Positions 45,301-56,287 of a stretch of 64,000 nucleotides of DNA are shown here, piece by piece (position 1 is the stretch's first letter; each line of letters begins with the position of its first letter). Both the position numbers and the translations under genes were made by a program. The notes below the pieces were generated by a model. It saw only the letters and a program-made list of their open reading frames with translations, made no database searches and had not been told where the DNA came from. Source of the stretch: Lotus japonicus (taxonomy: Eukaryota; Streptophyta; Magnoliopsida; Fabales; Fabaceae); the NCBI RefSeq assembly GCF_012489685.1, contig NC_080042.1, positions 29,641,158 through 29,705,157 on the forward strand, given 5' to 3'.

Positions 45301-45646
45301 CTGTACCTATTGGGTTTATTATTTACGTAATTCTTTGGAGTTGACCCTCGCGTCTTCTGTGTGTGTTTTGGCGGACAACGCCCTTTGTCAGATGTCTTTA
45401 GCGGACTGGTTCACAATGGTCCACCCTTCGTGGGGGACTAGATACGAGATGATAGACTAGGATGACCCCGGCGCGTGGGTGGTAGACCCCGCTAGCCATC
45501 GCGCGACGTACTCCGGGAGGATCATGGAGGATAGGGTAGATAGGGAAGGACGCTTGATGGAAGGAGTGCTGAGGAGGAGCACTGTCAGCTTCAACTTGCC
45601 GCTAGGAGTGCATTGCGGACCAGGATTAGGAGCACCACCGCCACCG
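42364..45646 (+). mobile_element. B2 LTR, forward, truncated at both ends
   Basis: Homologous to 50091 onward and to the complement of the solo LTR at 45756-49795. It lacks the first ~56 bp (the junction joins the A-rich segment to GGGTTGAT) and stops inside the LTR ORF at CCACCG. It has TATATATA at 43014, the donor-like GTGTCGAG|GTATAG (about 43160) and the exon-2-like segment near 43826. With the reverse LTR it forms a long, imperfect inverted repeat. Confidence 0.85.
45392..45646 (+). pseudogene. LTR ORF, forward B2 copy, stopped and truncated
   Basis: Starts CAG|ATGTCTTTAGCGGACTGG like the intact B2 copy. An in-frame TAG at 45458-45460 stands where the intact copy has CAG (Gln in MIDQDD). 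Homology to the core continues (GRIMED, GRLMEGVLRR, FNLPLGVHCGPG) to 45646, where the LTR is cut off. Confidence 0.8.
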
Positions 45647-45755
45647 CCTTTTTGGAGATTTTATTGTAACCAAGTGATTGGGGCGGATGTTTGGTTGGAA
45701 TATTGGGGAGTGATGGTCCTTGATTATATTTGTATGGAGCTGAAAAATTGTGAAA
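45647..45755. other. Spacer between inverted B2 LTRs
   Basis: A 109 bp stretch that matches nothing else here. Its last five bases, TGAAA, are the left copy of the solo LTR's duplication, so this is older sequence. Confidence 0.6.
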
Positions 45756-48700
45756 TGTAACACCCCGATTTCGGTGGCGTCACTTTAGTCACCAAAATAA
45801 ACTTAATGCGGAAAAACGTGAATATTTTTTTTTGTCTATAATATAAACAAGACTGAAATAAATAAAACCCAAATGCGAAAGACAACAGAACTAATATACA
45901 ATATATATAACAGCCCCCGCTGTAAATAGCAACCTCGTCACGAGTAACCTCCAGTGACGGAAAGAAGAAAAGTGTAACGCTCGTAGGCAACATGTATAGA
46001 CCAACGCAAAGGTGAAGTGTCCGCATCACAAACCTCAAAAATGAGAATAAGCTGACCCATCGGCCTAAAACAAGACCTCCTAAGTCCAACCAACTCTCTG
46101 TGATTCCCGTAAAGAAACCACACAAAAAGCTATAGGCGGGAAACTACCCTGTCCCCAAAGAAACAAATGATGTTCAGAGCTAAGACTCTACTCCTACACT
46201 AATCCTATCTCGAGGAGCTCATACCAGCACTAAAACCTACATGCTAGCATGATCGTCGTCTGAATCTGAATCCAGAACGACCAAGTCTACAAACACTATC
46301 CGTCCTCCCCTCGCAACCGCAATGCGCTCCGGTGCTGGACTCACGGGCTTTGGGCCCGAACCATGATCATCAATGATTGCAACGGTGGGTGTACTGGACT
46401 CTGATGAATGCACTCCCACAGGCTCCTCCTCGGAGGGGTCCTCATCATCCGAAGACGACGGTGGCGGTGGTGCTCCCACTCCTGGTCCGCAATGCACTCC
46501 TGGCGGCAAGTTGAAGCTGACAGTGCTCCTCCTCAGCACTCCTTCCATCAAGTGTCCTACTCTGTCTACCATGTCCTCCATGATCCTCCCCGAGTACGTC
46601 GCGCGATGGCTAGCGGGGTCTACCACCCACGAACCGTGGTCATCCTGGTCTATCATCTCGTATCTAGTCCCCCCCGAAGTGTGGACCATTGTGAACCAGT
46701 CCGCTAAAGACATCTGACAATGGGCGTTGTCCGCCAAAACACACACAGAAGACGCGAGGGTCAACTCCAAAGAATTATGTAAATAATAAACCCAATAGGT
46801 ACAGATAAGAGATAACCACTTAGGCTTATAGCTAGAGATAGCATCCTAGGGTTGCATATTCCACAATGAATATAACGACAATAATAACAATTAACATGTT
46901 CCAAATAGGATTAACAAGTAACAATCACACTCAGCAACTAAATTAGTATGCATGTTGCATGATGTGCAAATGACAGTTAACCCAGTTAACCAAATGCATT
47001 CCGGAAGGGATGGACATCAACGGATCAGCCCTAACACCAGCCACGGTGGGACCATTTCAGCCCGCGTGCCTCTTACACCAACAACAACGGTAGTCAGATT
47101 AGCAGTAAACCCGAAGGTCTGCCATTTCGGTCTGCTACTAAGAGTCGTCTACAAACGCTCTTACGCGGAAATCCGGGTCTTATGACCATTTTGGAATCCA
47201 CCGAGGTCCGAAGTCCGTCTCGTGTTAATACCTCATTAATGGTGCATGAATGCGAAATGATTAGCTAAACAACGTCTCCGACCTCACTCGACACGTCGCC
47301 ACGTGTTCTAGCTAAATTAATGTCTCTAAAAGCTTACCCTAAGGTAACAGTCGATTCTGCGACAAAAGACACTTCTTCACAACAACACATAACTCATGAT
47401 GATCTCCAAATCATCCGACTCATCTCCATCCGATGGTCACAACTGCTCAACGAGCAAAGAGTATCACATACTCGGAAACTACCTGTTTTACGGACTTATC
47501 CCCCGGATAGTCCAACAACACAACTGCTCCCAGAGCACAAGAGTATCAACATACTCAAAACTTCTCAATATCTCAACACTTGGATCCGACGACACTTCTC
47601 GTTTTCCAAAAACTAAGATTTGACTCCTAAGCTTTCCTTCGAGATTATTATCATTATTAAAAGGTTTAAAGGTTGTTTAATGACTTATGAGTTTTCCTTA
47701 CAAAATAGTTTCCACTTTTGTCTTATCGCAAATCTTATAAGTTCTCGGGATCTCCTAATCCCAAATGACTCCAGAGAATGTCTCGATCCATGAAAACCAT
47801 AACAAGGCCCGAATCTCATTCGTCCTATCAAACTTTCCCCAAAATCTCAAAATAAAATCGGCATGACCTGCCCGCTATTCTCACGACTCAGAATCACAGA
47901 TATCATTGAAAAGGCATAATTACATCAGCACAATCAACCAACATGTCATATATCAACATAATCTAAAATAACCACGTAGCACTTAGCATATAAAGCATGC
48001 ATCACACATCCTAGATTACCCACTTAGCACGTAACATGTAATTCAATCTCAAAAACATTCAGTAGATGAATCATCTACATTGTCAGCCGAAGCCTCAGAA
48101 AACATTTTTCCAATCAAACACAAACAAGTGCGGAAACAGTAAATCAAGTCGAAGTATCGACACCTAAGCATTAACTAAGGATTCAGTGAGAAGCCCTCAC
48201 CTGAAGATTCTCCAGGATTATCTTCTATCACTCCTTCACAATCAAAGCCTTGCTCTTCAGGAAATTCCTCAAAAGAACCTTTAGAGTAAGAACCACAGAA
48301 ATCAATCACAATGAGTCAGAAACTCAGCAAACAATACTCACTAAGGTTACACGAAGTAGTATATACTCCGAGGTACGATAAACTAGCGCGAAAAGACAAG
48401 TTTTCGAAAAAGGAATTTTCCTCCCTCCCCCCTAGGGTGCTCGGCCACTATTGGTAATTGGGTGGGTCGATTTTTCTTCGATCAAACTTGGTTCCTAGGT
48501 TATTATTAGTCGTAACTAAGGGTATTCTAAACTCGGAAAAATTATCGGATCGAAAACTGTCACAGGGGTATTTTGGTCAATATTTTTGCTCAGAATTTCA
48601 AAACTGAAATTTCGAAAAACAAATTGGATGGGGACGTCACCATCGACGTTTATGACAACTAATCCTACTAGCACTAAGCTAAGGCGATAGTTTTCAGCCC

Positions 48701-49795
48701 AAAGGACGAAGCTTTGCCCCAAAATGGGTATTTTAAGCAGAATTGAAACTCGACGGTAGTTTTTCGAGAATCGGCGCAGTATTATTAGCTAAACATACTC
48801 AGGAGAACGTAGGGAAGATGTTTAGAATCAAAAATGAAGTTATCAGGATAGTTATTCAAAAACCTCAAAACTATGAGCACAGAAAGACATAGAGAAAAGC
48901 TATGGAAAAGACGATCAGAGGTAAGAATTAGCGACTATACCTCGAAACCTTCAAGCAGCAACTATTGGATCAACGATCAAGCCAGAAATGAAGAAAATCT
49001 CTTCCTCCTTCCTCTTGGTGAAGCTCGCGGGTTTTGGGAGAGAAAATGGTGAAGTTTTGCCATTTTTTTCTCCTTTTCTTGCTATATATAGAGGTTGGCA
49101 AAACGCGGGAAAATGAAAGTTTCGCGAATCTGATTTTTCCGGCTTCATTCTCCTTGAATTCTAAGATAGGTTTTGGCGACATAATACCAAAACTCAAAAG
49201 AGGTTTCCTGGTATTTTAGGTGACTAATGCAAAGTCGGTGTAAAACTATTTTACCCGATAAGTTACTTTTTGCATCGAATGTCGGAATAGAAAACTTCCT
49301 TCTGAAGAAAGATTGAAATCATCAACAGAAATGGGTGTACGCATGTAGAATCTTCATTTGAAGCTCCGAATAGAAAAAGTCTTCATCGTCGATTGATTCT
49401 AGGGTTTTGAACTATCAGGGTTTTAGTTTCGGCAAACTTCCGATGATTGGAATCGGACGTTCGTAGATTCTAGAGTTTCGCCTCGAAACGATTGTCGTAT
49501 AAGGAATAAGAGAAGTTCTAACATTTCTCTGAAGATTTTTGGAATAAATTCCTACAGTGTTCCAAGGGTGGAACTTAGTCTTTTCTTAAGGTTCTTGTCC
49601 TAGGTTTAAGCGAATCGATCGTGCTATACCTTTTATCGATTTTGATACAATCCTTAGACTTTTCCTGAACTTTCTCCTTCATAAATTTATTTCATTTGGT
49701 CAACTCTTGTTCAGGTTTCCCTTCACGATACATCAACCCTAATCGTGAATAGGATTTTATTCACTTGACATCAACTGAAAAACTTGGGTCTTACA
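45756..49795 (-). mobile_element. Solo LTR of gypsy subfamily B2, 4,040 bp
   Basis: On the plus strand TGTAACACCCCG ... GGGTCTTACA, flanked by TGAAA at 45751-45755 and 49796-49800. There is no interior or partner LTR between the duplications, so this is a solo LTR left by recombination between the two LTRs of one insertion. Reverse TATA at 49083-49090. It carries an intact LTR ORF. Confidence 0.93.
46237..46713 (-). CDS. LTR-encoded ORF, B2 solo LTR, 158 aa
   Basis: Starts MSLADWFTMVHTSGGTRYEM directly after a CAG. It aligns with the B1 ORF almost without gaps: WVVDPASHRATYSGRIMED, GVLRR, SFNLPPGVHCGPGVG, proline run, SSDDEDPSEEEPVG, and a conserved end FVDLVVLDSDSDDDHASM. The middle (after ESS) is the most divergent part. 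The protein frame is intact even though this is a solo LTR with no element left. The same stretch also opens a plus-strand frame, which I treat as a shadow because only the minus frame matches B1 and A1. Confidence 0.6.
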   Translation of the reverse strand: MSLADWFTMVHTSGGTRYEMIDQDDHGSWVVDPASHRATYSGRIMEDMVDRVGHLMEGVLRRSTVSFNLPPGVHCGPGVGAPPPPSSSDDEDPSEEEPVGVHSSESSTPTVAIIDDHGSGPKPVSPAPERIAVARGGRIVFVDLVVLDSDSDDDHASM

Positions 49796-50034
49796 TGAAA
49801 TAGTCTCTTGCCCCGAAAAGAAAAAAATCATTGAAAAAAAAAAAAGAAAAAGAACTCCTGAACAAAAGCTGGAGTTGTAAAAGGAAAAAAAAAAAGAAAA
49901 AGTTGAAAAAAGGGGGGTGCAAGAGACTTGTGCTAAAAAGTTTATTGTGAAAAGCTCCAGGGGGTTTTAGAATTGGACCACACTCAATGTGCTTGAAGCC
50001 TAGAATTTCCTTAGGGACCAACCACCATCATGTT
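49796..50034. repeat. A-rich foldback segment, right copy
   Basis: Contains AGTCTCTTGCCCC (49802-49814) and GGGGTGCAAGAGACT (49914-49928) as inverted arms around A-rich tracts, with an inner AACTCC/GGAGTT pair. A further ~55 bp of unique sequence (about 49978-50034) follows before the next LTR; that part is missing from the left copy. Confidence 0.7.
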
Positions 50035-50949
50035 TGTAAGGCCCAAGTTTTTAAACTTATGCCAAGTAAATAGAATCCTATTCACGAATAGGGTTGATGT
50101 AACGTGAAGGGAAACCTGAACTAGAGTTTACCAAATGAAATAAAATGTATGAAGGAGAAAGTTCAGGAAAAGTCTGAGGATCGTATTGAAGTCGATAAAA
50201 GTTATAACACGATCGATATACGCTTAAACCTAGGTCAGAAACCCTAGTATATAGCTAGTTTTCACTTAAAGTCACGATGGAAATTAATTCCAAAAATCTT
50301 CAGAGAAATGTTAGAACTTCTCTTATTCATTATAAAACAATCGTTTCGTGGCGAAACTCTAGGATCTACGAACGTCCGATTCCAATCATCGGAAGTTTGC
50401 CGAAACTGAAACCCTGGTATTTCAAAACCCTAGAATCAACCGACGAAGAAGACTTTTTCTATTCGGAGCTTCAACTGAAGATTCTACACGCATACACCCA
50501 TTTCTCTTGATGATTTCAATCTTTCTTCAGAAGGAAGTTTTCTATTCCGACATCCGATGCAAAAAGTAACTTATCGGGTAAAATAGTTTTACACCGACTT
50601 TGCATTGGTCACCTAAAATACTAGGAAACCTCTTTTGAGTTTTGGATTTATGTCACCAAAACCTATCTTAGAATTCATGGAGAATGAAGCCGAAAAAATC
50701 AGATTCGCGAAACTTTCATTTTACCACGTTTTTGCCAACCTCTATATATAGCCAAGAAATGAGAAAAATCACAAAAACTCACCCAAAACCCACCCAAAAC
50801 CCGCGAGCTTCACAAGAGGAGGAGGAGAAGAGATTTTCTTCATTTCTTGCTTGATCGTCGATTAATCAGTTGCTACTTCAAGGTGTCGAGGTATAGTCGC
50901 TAATCCTTGCCTCTGATCGTTTTTTCTATAGCTTTTCTCTATGTCTTTC
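50035..50949 (+). mobile_element. B2 LTR, forward 5' piece
   Basis: TGTAAGGCCCAAGTTTTTAAAC at the left edge, TATATATA at 50743. Interrupted at 50950 by another LTR of the same subfamily; the likely duplication is CTTTC (50945-50949). The remainder lies beyond the window, or is lost. Confidence 0.85.
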
Positions 50950-52603
50950 TGTAAGGCCCAAGTTTTTCAGTTTATACCAAGTGAATAAATTCTTATTCAC
51001 CGGTAGGTTTGAAGCATGGCAAAGGGAAACCTGAACAAGAGTTTAGTAAATGAAATAAATGTATGAAGGAGAAAGTTCAGGAAAAGTCTGAGGTTCGTAT
51101 TGAAGTCGATAAAAGTTATAGCACGATCGTTTTACGCTTAAACCTAGGTTAGAAACCCTAGTATATAGCTAATTTTCACTTTTAGGCACGACGGAAGTTA
51201 ATTCCAAAAATCTTCAGAGAAATGTTAGAACTTCTCTTTTTCCATATATCACAATCGTTTCGAGGCGAAACTCTAGGATCTACGAACGTTCGATTCTAAT
51301 CATCGGAAGTTTGCCGAAACCGAATCCCTGGTATTTCAAAACCCTAGAATTCTCGACAATGAAGACTTTTTCTATTCAGAGCTTCAAATGAATATTCCAC
51401 ACGCGTACACCCATTTCTCTTGATGATTTCAATCTTTCTTCCGAAGGAAGTTTTCCATTCCGACATCCGATCCAAAAAGCAACTTATCGGGTAAAATAGT
51501 TTTATACCGACTATGCTTTAGTTGCCAAAAATACAAGGAGACCTCTTTATAGTTTTGGAATTCTTTTGCCAAAACATATCTATTAATTCACGGAGAATGA
51601 CGCCGGAAAAATCAGATTCGCGAAACTTTCATTTTCCCGCGAATTTCCAACCTTTATATATAGCAAAGAAAGGAAGAAAAACTCAAATTTTCCTCCATTT
51701 TCTTCATCAAGGCCGCGAGTTCTACAAGGGAGGGAGAAGAGAAGATTTTCTTCATCGTTTGCTTGATCGTCGATCAATCAGTTGCTACTTCAAGGCTTTG
51801 AGGTGTAGTCGCTAATCCTTACCTCTGATCGCTTTTTCCATAGCTTTTCTGTAGAGTTTTCTGAGCGGATAGTTTATGGGTTTTTGCAAAACTATCCTGA
51901 ATCTTTCATTTCTGATTCTAAACCTCTTCTTTATGTGCCCAAGATCACTTCTGCCGGATTAGATTTTCCGTTATGTCGCCGGAATTCCGCCGGAATCAAT
52001 TTTAGCCTAAAATACCCATTTTTGGAGTTTTTGGAGTAAAGCTTCAACCTTTAGGCTGAAAACTATCTCCTTAGCTTAGTGCTAGTAGGATTAGTTGTCA
52101 TAAACGTCGTTGGTGACGTCCCTGCAAAATTTGGTTTTTGGGATTTCAGTTTTGAAAATCCTAAGTTAAAAATCATGACCAAAATACCCCTGCGACAGTT
52201 TTTGATCCGATAATTTTTCCGAGTTCAGAATACCCTTAGTTACGGCTAATGAAAGCATAGGAACCAAGTTTGATCGAAGAAAAACCGAGCCCCATAATTG
52301 CACAAAGTGGCCGAGCCCTATTAGGGGGGAAGAGGAAAATTTCCTTTTCCGAAAACTTGTCTTTCGCGCTAGATTATCGTACCTTAGAGTATAGATTACT
52401 TCGAGTAACCTTAGTAAGTATCGATAGCTTAGTTTTCGATAGACTCTGATAGTATTTCTGTGGTTTTGCTCTAAAGGTGATTTTGAGGAATTCCCAGAGG
52501 AGCAAGCCTTTGATTGTGAACCAGTGTTAGGAGATCGTCCTGGAGAATCTACAGGTGAGGGCTTCTCACTGAATCTCTAGTTAATGCTTAGGGTCGATGT
52601 TTT
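50950..52603 (+). mobile_element. Second B2 LTR, forward 5' piece
   Basis: TGTAAGGCCCAAGTTTTTCAG start, TATATATA at 51655-51662. It includes the exon-1 region and the exon-2-like segment (FEEFPEEQAFDCEP frame, about 52480-52550). Cut at 52604 by the A3 LTR; the predicted duplication is GTTTT (52599-52603). Confidence 0.85.
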
Positions 52604-54747
52604 TGTAAGACTTGGATTTTCAGAACAAGTTAAGTTTCCGACTCACATGTAGAATCAGTGTAAGCGTGACAGGAGTTTGACATTTGAGAAAGATTAATGA
52701 AGAAGAAAGTTCAGGAATTGCTTGAGGAATGTTGCGTAGTTGTTTTCGGAGTTAGTGCGAGTCGTCTGCACACCTGCCTTATGGCGAGCGTGTCCAGAAT
52801 AGGCTATTTCGCTCTTAAAGCAACGTTTTGAGTGAGATTTCGAACTCTAGGAAAATGTAAAGATTCTCTTTATTTTTCCATCGACCAGCGTTTCATTTCG
52901 GAACTCTGGACTGTACACACGATAGGTTTCACTTTTCGGATGTCCGCCGACGCTAATTTCTTTGCTTCGAAACCCTATTTTCGAGCAATGGATGAAGACT
53001 TTTTCTATTCGGGACTTCTAACGAAGATTCCGTCCGCGTTGCCAGATTTGTTTCGACGTTTCCAATCTTTCTTCAGTAGGAAGTTTTGTCGTTTGAGCAT
53101 CACAGCAAAAAGTAGTTTTTCGGGACAGACTAACTTACACCGCTTTTGGCGTTTTGGATATCGTTTTTCCCAAATCCTAGATATTTGTTTTGAGTTCTGG
53201 AATTATGACGCCAGAATCTCTCTTAGAATTTCTCGGTTATCGTGCTGCAAAAATCGGAATCGCGAAATTTTCATTTTCCCGCGATTTCACCCGCCTATAA
53301 ATAGCGCGAAAAAGCAAAATCTCTCCATTTTCTTCCATTCTTGGCCACGAGTTCTAAGGGGAGGGGAGGAGAAGAATTTTTCGCGAAACCTTGACCAATC
53401 TTCGTGCAGTTCGTCCCTACTTCTAGGTTTCGAGGTAACTAACACGATTCCTACCTCTGATTGTTGTTTCTGTTGCGTTTCTGAAGTCGTTTCGGTGCTC
53501 ACAGTTTTGAGCTTTTTCTAAAATTGTCCGTTTTCTTCGATTTCTTGCTTGGGTTATGTTCTCAAGGTTCCCATGAGCCTAAAACCTCTGTCAGTAAACG
53601 CTGATTGTGATCCAGTTGTCCAGGATCTGAAAAACTGTTTCAAACCCCTTTTTGTCTCACATTTCGAAACTTTATTGTCAAAAAGACTTAATCTGACTTC
53701 GTGCCTTTAGGATTTGTTGTCACGGATGTCATGAGGATCATTGCTGTCAAATTTATTTTCAGAACTGATAACTTTGAAGTTTTGAGCCTTTATTTTGGAC
53801 CAAAATGCCCCTGGATAGTCGTATTTCGGCCCGATTGTCCGAAAATTGTTCTGACAGTTTCTTTGCCTTAGTTTTACCCTAAAACTACCTTGTAAACTGA
53901 TTTGATCGAAGAAAAAGAGCCGAAGCTCTTTTCTCCTTATGGCCGTGGGCTATTTGCTAAGGGGGGGGAGTTTTTCGTTTTCGAAAACTTGTCTTTTCGT
54001 ACCTGATTGTCCTATTCTGAAGCTTTAATGCTTTGTCTATCGTTTATGTATTGTTTTGCGATCGAACTAATCGATTTTGTTTGGATTCTGCTTTGTTTTT
54101 CTCCGAGGTTCAGTTGAGGGAACTTTGGAAGACTCAGAGCAATTGTTTGAGGAGAACTTTGTTTGCGAAGCTGGAACAGCTCGAGGTTAGGGCAACTTAC
54201 TATATATTAGCTATGAATGCATGATAGGCGTCGATCAATTCGACTTATGCTTTACTTTGATGTTGATTATGTTGATGAACTGATGTTGTGATGTTGTGCT
54301 TTGTTGGATTGTGCGTTTTGACGCGACTTCGGAGTGGAGATTCATTGATCTGGTGATCTTTGATGTTTCGGGTTGGATGAGCAACCCTAGGCAAGTTCAA
54401 ACGAGGGGTTTGGGACTTAGCCATTTGTTGGGATTCGTTGGTTTACTTAGACTTTCCCCGGGAAACTTCTTTTGGGTGGTTGGTTTTCGGAAAACCTAGA
54501 ATGAATAGAATTTTGTAAACTAAAGACTTGGGAAACCTAGATTTTGAGAAATAAACTCATAACCTGACTAATCTGAATTGAAATCATTTTTATTAATGTT
54601 TAAGTATAGGAAAACTGAAGGGGAAAATATTTACGAAAGACGGGGAAAAGTCGACCTTTGTTGTGAGTTATTGGAATTGGGGAAAGCCACTAAGGTGAGC
54701 TATGGTGATGATTGAAAGTCACCGAGTACTTTACGTACTCTTGTTGA

Positions 54748-54952
54748 TGGGGTTGTGTTGTATTGACCGACATTAATCCCTTGGGTTCTCTTGTTGTTGG
54801 AGCGGTGTTGTATTGACCGACACTTAGCGCTCTTGTTGTTTGGGCTGTGTTGTATTGACCGACACTAGACCCTTGTGTATTCTTGTTGGTGGAGCTGTGT
54901 TGTATTGACCGAAACTTACTCCGAGTTGTGTTGTATTTACCGACACTAACTC
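54748..54952 (+). repeat. Hairpin array 1 (GACCGACA loop), A3
   Basis: Five units around TTGTATTGACCGACA. The arms differ from those in A2 yet mostly remain pairable: GGGGTT/AATCCC, GAGCG/CGCTC, GGGCT with AG(A)CCC, GGAG/CTCC and GAGTT/AACTC. Confidence 0.85.
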
Positions 54953-55037
54953 ATGGGTTTGTTGAGATTGGGTTGTGAGCTAAACACTTTCGTGGTAAGG
55001 GCGATCGTTGTTTGGCTAACCACGTTGCATTCAATCG

Positions 55038-55280
55038 GGTGAATAACGGGAATGGTTCACCTGTGCATATCATGGTGAATAACGGGAATGGTTCACCTTG
55101 CATAAATGATGAATAACGGGAATGGTTCATCATACGGTGAATAACGGGAATGGTTCACCAAGGATGAATAACGGGAATGGTTCATCCAGGATGGATTTCA
55201 TCCAGGATGGATAACGGGAATGGTCCATCCATAGTGAAGAACGGGAATGCTTCACTTGTGGCGAACGGGAACGCGTCACA
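55038..55280 (+). repeat. Hairpin array 2 (AACGGGAA loop), A3
   Basis: Eight units. Seven correspond to those in A2. The extra one has stem GGATGGAT/GGTCCATCC around the same AACGGGAATG loop, with a change on both strands of the stem relative to GGATGAAT/GGTTCATCC. Confidence 0.9.
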
Positions 55281-55518
55281 AATCCGGATTCATATTGTGC
55301 ATTTCACGCATACATTCATGCTGACTGAGACTGTGTGCTGTTTGTTTATTGAAGCAATGTTAGAGCCATAACATGCTAGGATTACTTATATGCTTATATA
55401 ACAACTTATATATATATCCCGTCACATGTTGAGTGTATATGTACTTATTGCTGTGAGTTGACCCTAGCGCCTTGGCTTTGTTTGTATGTTTGTGTTCGGG
55501 CGGTCGGCCTGCTGCCAG

Positions 55519-55828
55519 ATGTCGATGGTCGACTGGTTCTCGACGGTCTCTCCCTCGGGGGGGGATCAGATATGAGCTGCTGGATCGGGATGCCCCCACC
55601 GCTTGGGTGATCGATGTAGCTGGTCACCGGGCGACGTATCGGGGAAGGGTCATGGTGGACCGGACTGACGAGCGTGGACGTCTGACGAAAGGAGTTCTAT
55701 GGCGCATAGAGTTGAGCTTCTACTTGCCGACTTCAGATCGTTGTGGGTTTGGCACTGGGAGGTTAGGTTTGGGCAGGCGTCATGTTTTGTGTAGAGCTCT
55801 GATTCGTTTTGCTTTTGGGATCGGGTAG
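55519..55828 (+). pseudogene. LTR ORF, A3, frameshifted and shortened
   Basis: It has CCAG|ATGTCGATGGTCGACTGG, so start and acceptor context are intact. The G tract is 8 bases, one more than the in-frame 7, so translation from the ATG stops soon after. The next frame holds the rest (GIRYELLDRDAPTAWVIDVA, GHRATYRGRVM, LPTS). The acidic C-terminal half is deleted at the same place as in A2. Confidence 0.8.
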
Positions 55829-56224
55829 GTTTCCGACGCATGACTTTTCGTGTGGTTCTCTTACTGAGGGATCACAGTGAGTCAGTTGGACCATAGGGGT
55901 CTTTGCTTAGGCCATATTGAGGCCGACTTTCTCCTAGTGGTTTATAATTTTAATTTTCTCACTTACACTTCTGGGTCTGTAGATATTTGCCTATGGGCAC
56001 ACTGCTTTGGAGTCACTGCGAGTGCGCGTGACGTGGGAGTGCAGCTGAGGCTGTACATGTTTATATTTGATGTATGTTGGTTAGTTTAGTAGTTGGGTTT
56101 TGTCTTTACTTCCTTATCGTTTTGATTTAAAGGAAAGAAAACGGAAAAAAAAAATTACCTGTTTTCCGCGTAAAGATTATTTTTGGTTACTAAAGTGACA
56201 CCTGGAAATCGGGGTGTTACATTG

Positions 56225-56236
56225 TGGTATCAGAGC
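56225..56236 (+). other. Primer-binding site of A3
   Basis: TGGTATCAGAGC, three bases after the LTR end. The A3 leader continues to 56287, where the copia element has inserted. Confidence 0.93.
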
Positions 56237-56287
56237 TTAGTCGAGTCTTTTGGGAGTCTTTGGGGAATAGGTCTTCTGTGCTAGGTT

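Larger units (their letters stand above)
52604..56221 (+). mobile_element. 5' LTR of gypsy A3, 3,618 bp
   Basis: TGTAAGACTTGG ... GGGGTGTTACA followed by a PBS. It has a TATA box at 53296-53303, donor-like TTTCGAG|GTAACT (about 53434), the exon-2-like segment near 54108, both hairpin arrays, and a shortened LTR ORF. It is the cleanest A-type LTR for comparison with A1 and A2, because nothing interrupts it. Confidence 0.93.

Noticed and set aside
46373..46717. Plus-strand ORF of 114 codons opposite the B2 LTR ORF
   Set aside because: Shadow of the minus-strand frame, which alone is conserved in B1 and A1.
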